From Caldisericia bacterium (lineage in GTDB: Bacteria; Caldisericota; Caldisericia; UBA6126), in NCBI GenBank assembly GCA_023146045.1, contig JAGLCW010000114.1, forward strand, positions 1 to 35,631: a DNA stretch of 35,631 nt, in the 5' to 3' direction. Position numbers and translations under genes: made by a program. The notes beneath the pieces were generated by a model that saw only the letters and a program-made list of their open reading frames with translations, was not told the origin of the DNA and ran no database searches. Position 1 is the first letter of the stretch; the number at the start of each line of letters is the position of its first letter. Below are positions 34,132 to 35,631 of the stretch, piece by piece.

Positions 34132-35455
34132 CTTTTGCAACTGCCTTTTCGATAATCTCTAGACCCACTTCCATTTCTTTCTTTGTAATTACTAGTGGCG
34201 GAATAAAACGAATAGAACTTACTCCGCAGTCTAAAGTTACCAGTCCCAATTTTAGCATTTCTTCGCATATCTGGTCTCTACTTTGTGGATCAATTTCTTT
34301 TGTTTTTGGATCTTTTACAATTTCTATAGCTTGCATTAGACCAATTCCTCTAACATCACCAACAAGTGGATGACGTTTTTGTATATCCTTTAGACCCTCA
34401 TGCATGAAATCACCAATATTTTTAGCATTTTCTAAAAGGTTTTCTTCTTCTATTACGTCCAGAGTTGCATTTCCAGCTTCGCAACAAACAGGATTCCCGC
34501 CAAACGTGTTAGAATGACAACCTTTATGAGGGTAATTTAATTTTTCGTCTATGATTATGCAACCAATTGGCATACCAGACCCCATGCCTTTGGCACATGT
34601 GATAATGTCTGGTACTACGTCAAAATTTTCACATGCAAAGAATTTACCGGTTCGACCAAATCCTGCTTGAACTTCATCACTAACGTAAAGTATGCCGTAT
34701 TTTTCGCATAACTTCTTTATCATTGGTAAGAATTCTTTTGGTGGAACAATATAGCCACCTTCTCCTTGAATTGGTTCGCAGAAAAATGCTGCAACATCAT
34801 TTGGAGAAAGAAGTTTTTTCATTACTGTTTCTTCTATATATTTAACACATTCCATGTTGCAAGTTGGGTATTCTAGGTTGTATGGACATCTGTAACAATA
34901 TGCATATGGGACATGCTCTACTCCAGGCATAGTTGGTTGAAAACCTTCTTTGTGTACCGCTCTAGAGGAAGTTAAAGAAAGAGAACCCATAGTCCTACCA
35001 TGAAAAGCACCAGTGAAAGCAAGGAATTGTGGTCGTTTAGTTTTATACCGTGCAAGCTTAATTGCAGCTTCAACAGACTCTGTTCCAGAATTTGTAAAAA
35101 AGACTCTTTTTTTGTTAGGACCTGGAGCAAGTTTTGCCAATCTTTCCATAAGCACTGCTTGAGGTTCATAATAGTAATCTGTTCCAGCAAAATGAATTAG
35201 TTTTTCAGCTTGATCTTTAATTGCTTTGACAACTTTTGGGTGGCAGTGTCCGGTGTTGCATACGCCTACTCCAGATGTAAAGTCGTAAAAAACATTACCA
35301 TCCTCATCTTCAAGAACAATTCCTTTGCCTTTTTTTATTGCAATAGGAAAAACTTTTGTAGCTGTTATCATGTAATTATCGTCTTTTTCCACAATCAAAC
35401 GAGATTTTTCTCCAGGAATAGCCGTTTTGACACTAGGGCGTACAAACTCACTCAT
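34118..35455 (-). CDS. Class-III PLP aminotransferase (acetylornithine/GABA family), possible racemase type
   Basis: Fold-type I PLP enzyme. I use ATG 35455 (MSEFVRPS, about 445 residues), as GGAGG lies 5-9 bp upstream. The track start at 35491 adds 12 residues before that site. Visible: FTSGVGVCNTGHCHPKVV, the PLP-phosphate FFTNSGTESVEAAIKLAR, GAFHGRT, EPIQGEGG, DEVQAGFGRTG and the PLP lysine in TCAKGMGSGMPIG. The YCYRCPYNLEYPTCNMEC segment resembles archaeal and thermophile members that include broad-range amino-acid racemases, so it could be an aminotransferase or a racemase. Substrate is not readable. It is first in the row aminotransferase - dut - subtilase - NHL protein, with close spacing. 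Confidence 0.88.
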   Translation of the reverse strand: MSEFVRPSVKTAIPGEKSRLIVEKDDNYMITATKVFPIAIKKGKGIVLEDEDGNVFYDFTSGVGVCNTGHCHPKVVKAIKDQAEKLIHFAGTDYYYEPQAVLMERLAKLAPGPNKKRVFFTNSGTESVEAAIKLARYKTKRPQFLAFTGAFHGRTMGSLSLTSSRAVHKEGFQPTMPGVEHVPYAYCYRCPYNLEYPTCNMECVKYIEETVMKKLLSPNDVAAFFCEPIQGEGGYIVPPKEFLPMIKKLCEKYGILYVSDEVQAGFGRTGKFFACENFDVVPDIITCAKGMGSGMPIGCIIIDEKLNYPHKGCHSNTFGGNPVCCEAGNATLDVIEEENLLENAKNIGDFMHEGLKDIQKRHPLVGDVRGIGLMQAIEIVKDPKTKEIDPQSRDQICEEMLKLGLVTLDCGVSSIRFIPPLVITKKEMEVGLEIIEKAVAKVEKN

Positions 35456-35518
35456 AATATCCTCCTGATAAAAGCATAACAATAATAACAAACGTAAAAC
35501 CGTAATTAATATAATATC

Positions 35519-35534
35519 TATATACTAGTATATA
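35519..35534. promoter_or_regulatory. TATATACTAGTATATA palindrome upstream of the aminotransferase
   Basis: A perfect 16-bp palindrome about 65-80 bp ahead of the aminotransferase start. A TTGTTA on the minus strand lies about 30 bp upstream and the repeat itself offers -10-like TATATA sequences, so it may be an operator on the promoter. AT-rich palindromes also occur by chance. Confidence 0.35.
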
Positions 35535-35631
35535 CATAAAAATGCACTGGAAAAGTAACAATTGTAGTAGAAAAGTCAATTTTTTTAAAACTGAAACATG
35601 TAAAGTTCTGAAAGCGTTTTGAGATACAACA

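Noticed and set aside
35401-35480. Duplicated leader (TCAGGAGGATATT before both the aminotransferase and the subtilase)
   Set aside because: The identical 13 bp is mostly a consensus ribosome binding site, and the match does not extend further, so it is not evidence for duplication.
1-35631. CRISPR arrays, insertion sequences, prophage genes
   Set aside because: No spaced direct repeats, transposase, integrase or phage structural motifs were seen on either strand.

Overview
The window is 35.6 kb of AT-rich bacterial DNA, densely packed with ordinary chromosomal genes. I see no transposase, integrase, phage gene, CRISPR array or rRNA. The gene content suggests an anaerobic fermentative bacterium: a butyrate kinase/phosphotransbutyrylase operon, ferredoxin-type proteins, SepF plus FtsZ, D-Ala-D-Ala ligase (so peptidoglycan), and secreted proteins ending in copper-amine-oxidase-type stalk domains. 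This fits Clostridia-like Firmicutes or low-GC thermophile-related lineages such as Caldisericota or Atribacterota. The sequence alone does not settle which, and the taxonomic suggestion is inference.

Layout, left to right. (1) 1-5.6 kb, minus strand: a tight operon HAD phosphatase - ddl - pyrG - uvrA, with uvrA cut by the window edge. It diverges from guaB (plus, 5.7-7.2 kb) across a perfect 39-bp palindrome flanked by both promoters. (2) 7.3-12.2 kb, minus: a cell-division region reading tRNA-Arg - FtsQ-like protein - ftsZ - HlyD-like protein - yggS-type PLP protein - sepF. It is closed by a bidirectional terminator shared with guaB. No ftsA lies between the ftsQ-like gene and ftsZ, which fits SepF acting as the FtsZ membrane anchor. 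(3) 12.2-17.2 kb, minus: an operon DUF362/ferredoxin protein - buk2 - ptb - buk1 - SIMIBI-type ATPase, for substrate-level phosphorylation from (branched) acyl-CoA. (4) 17.3-19.7 kb, plus: htrA-type protease and a COG3375-like acetyltransferase with an apparently leaderless promoter. (5) 19.8-22.4 kb, minus: NapH-like membrane iron-sulfur protein and phosphomannomutase/phosphoglucomutase. (6) 22.6-24.7 kb, plus: small membrane protein, nitronate-monooxygenase-family flavoprotein and a small CxxC thioredoxin-like protein. (7) 24.8-35.5 kb, minus: an aminotransferase - dUTPase - subtilase - NHL-repeat protein series, then a PQQ-propeller protein beyond a strong terminator.

The most interesting part is the right third. 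It encodes three large secreted proteins. The subtilase ends in a cohesin-like domain and a dockerin with two calcium loops. The NHL-propeller protein made from the next cistron, 9 bp away, carries its own cohesin-like domain and a C-terminal stalk domain. That stalk domain recurs in the following PQQ-propeller protein. Together they could form a non-cellulosomal cohesin-dockerin surface assembly that places a protease on the cell surface. This is an inference from domain architecture and needs structural or binding tests. Other items worth a second look are the FtsQ-like gene, the divergent palindromic operator, the orphan ATPase in the butyrate operon, and the leaderless acetyltransferase gene.
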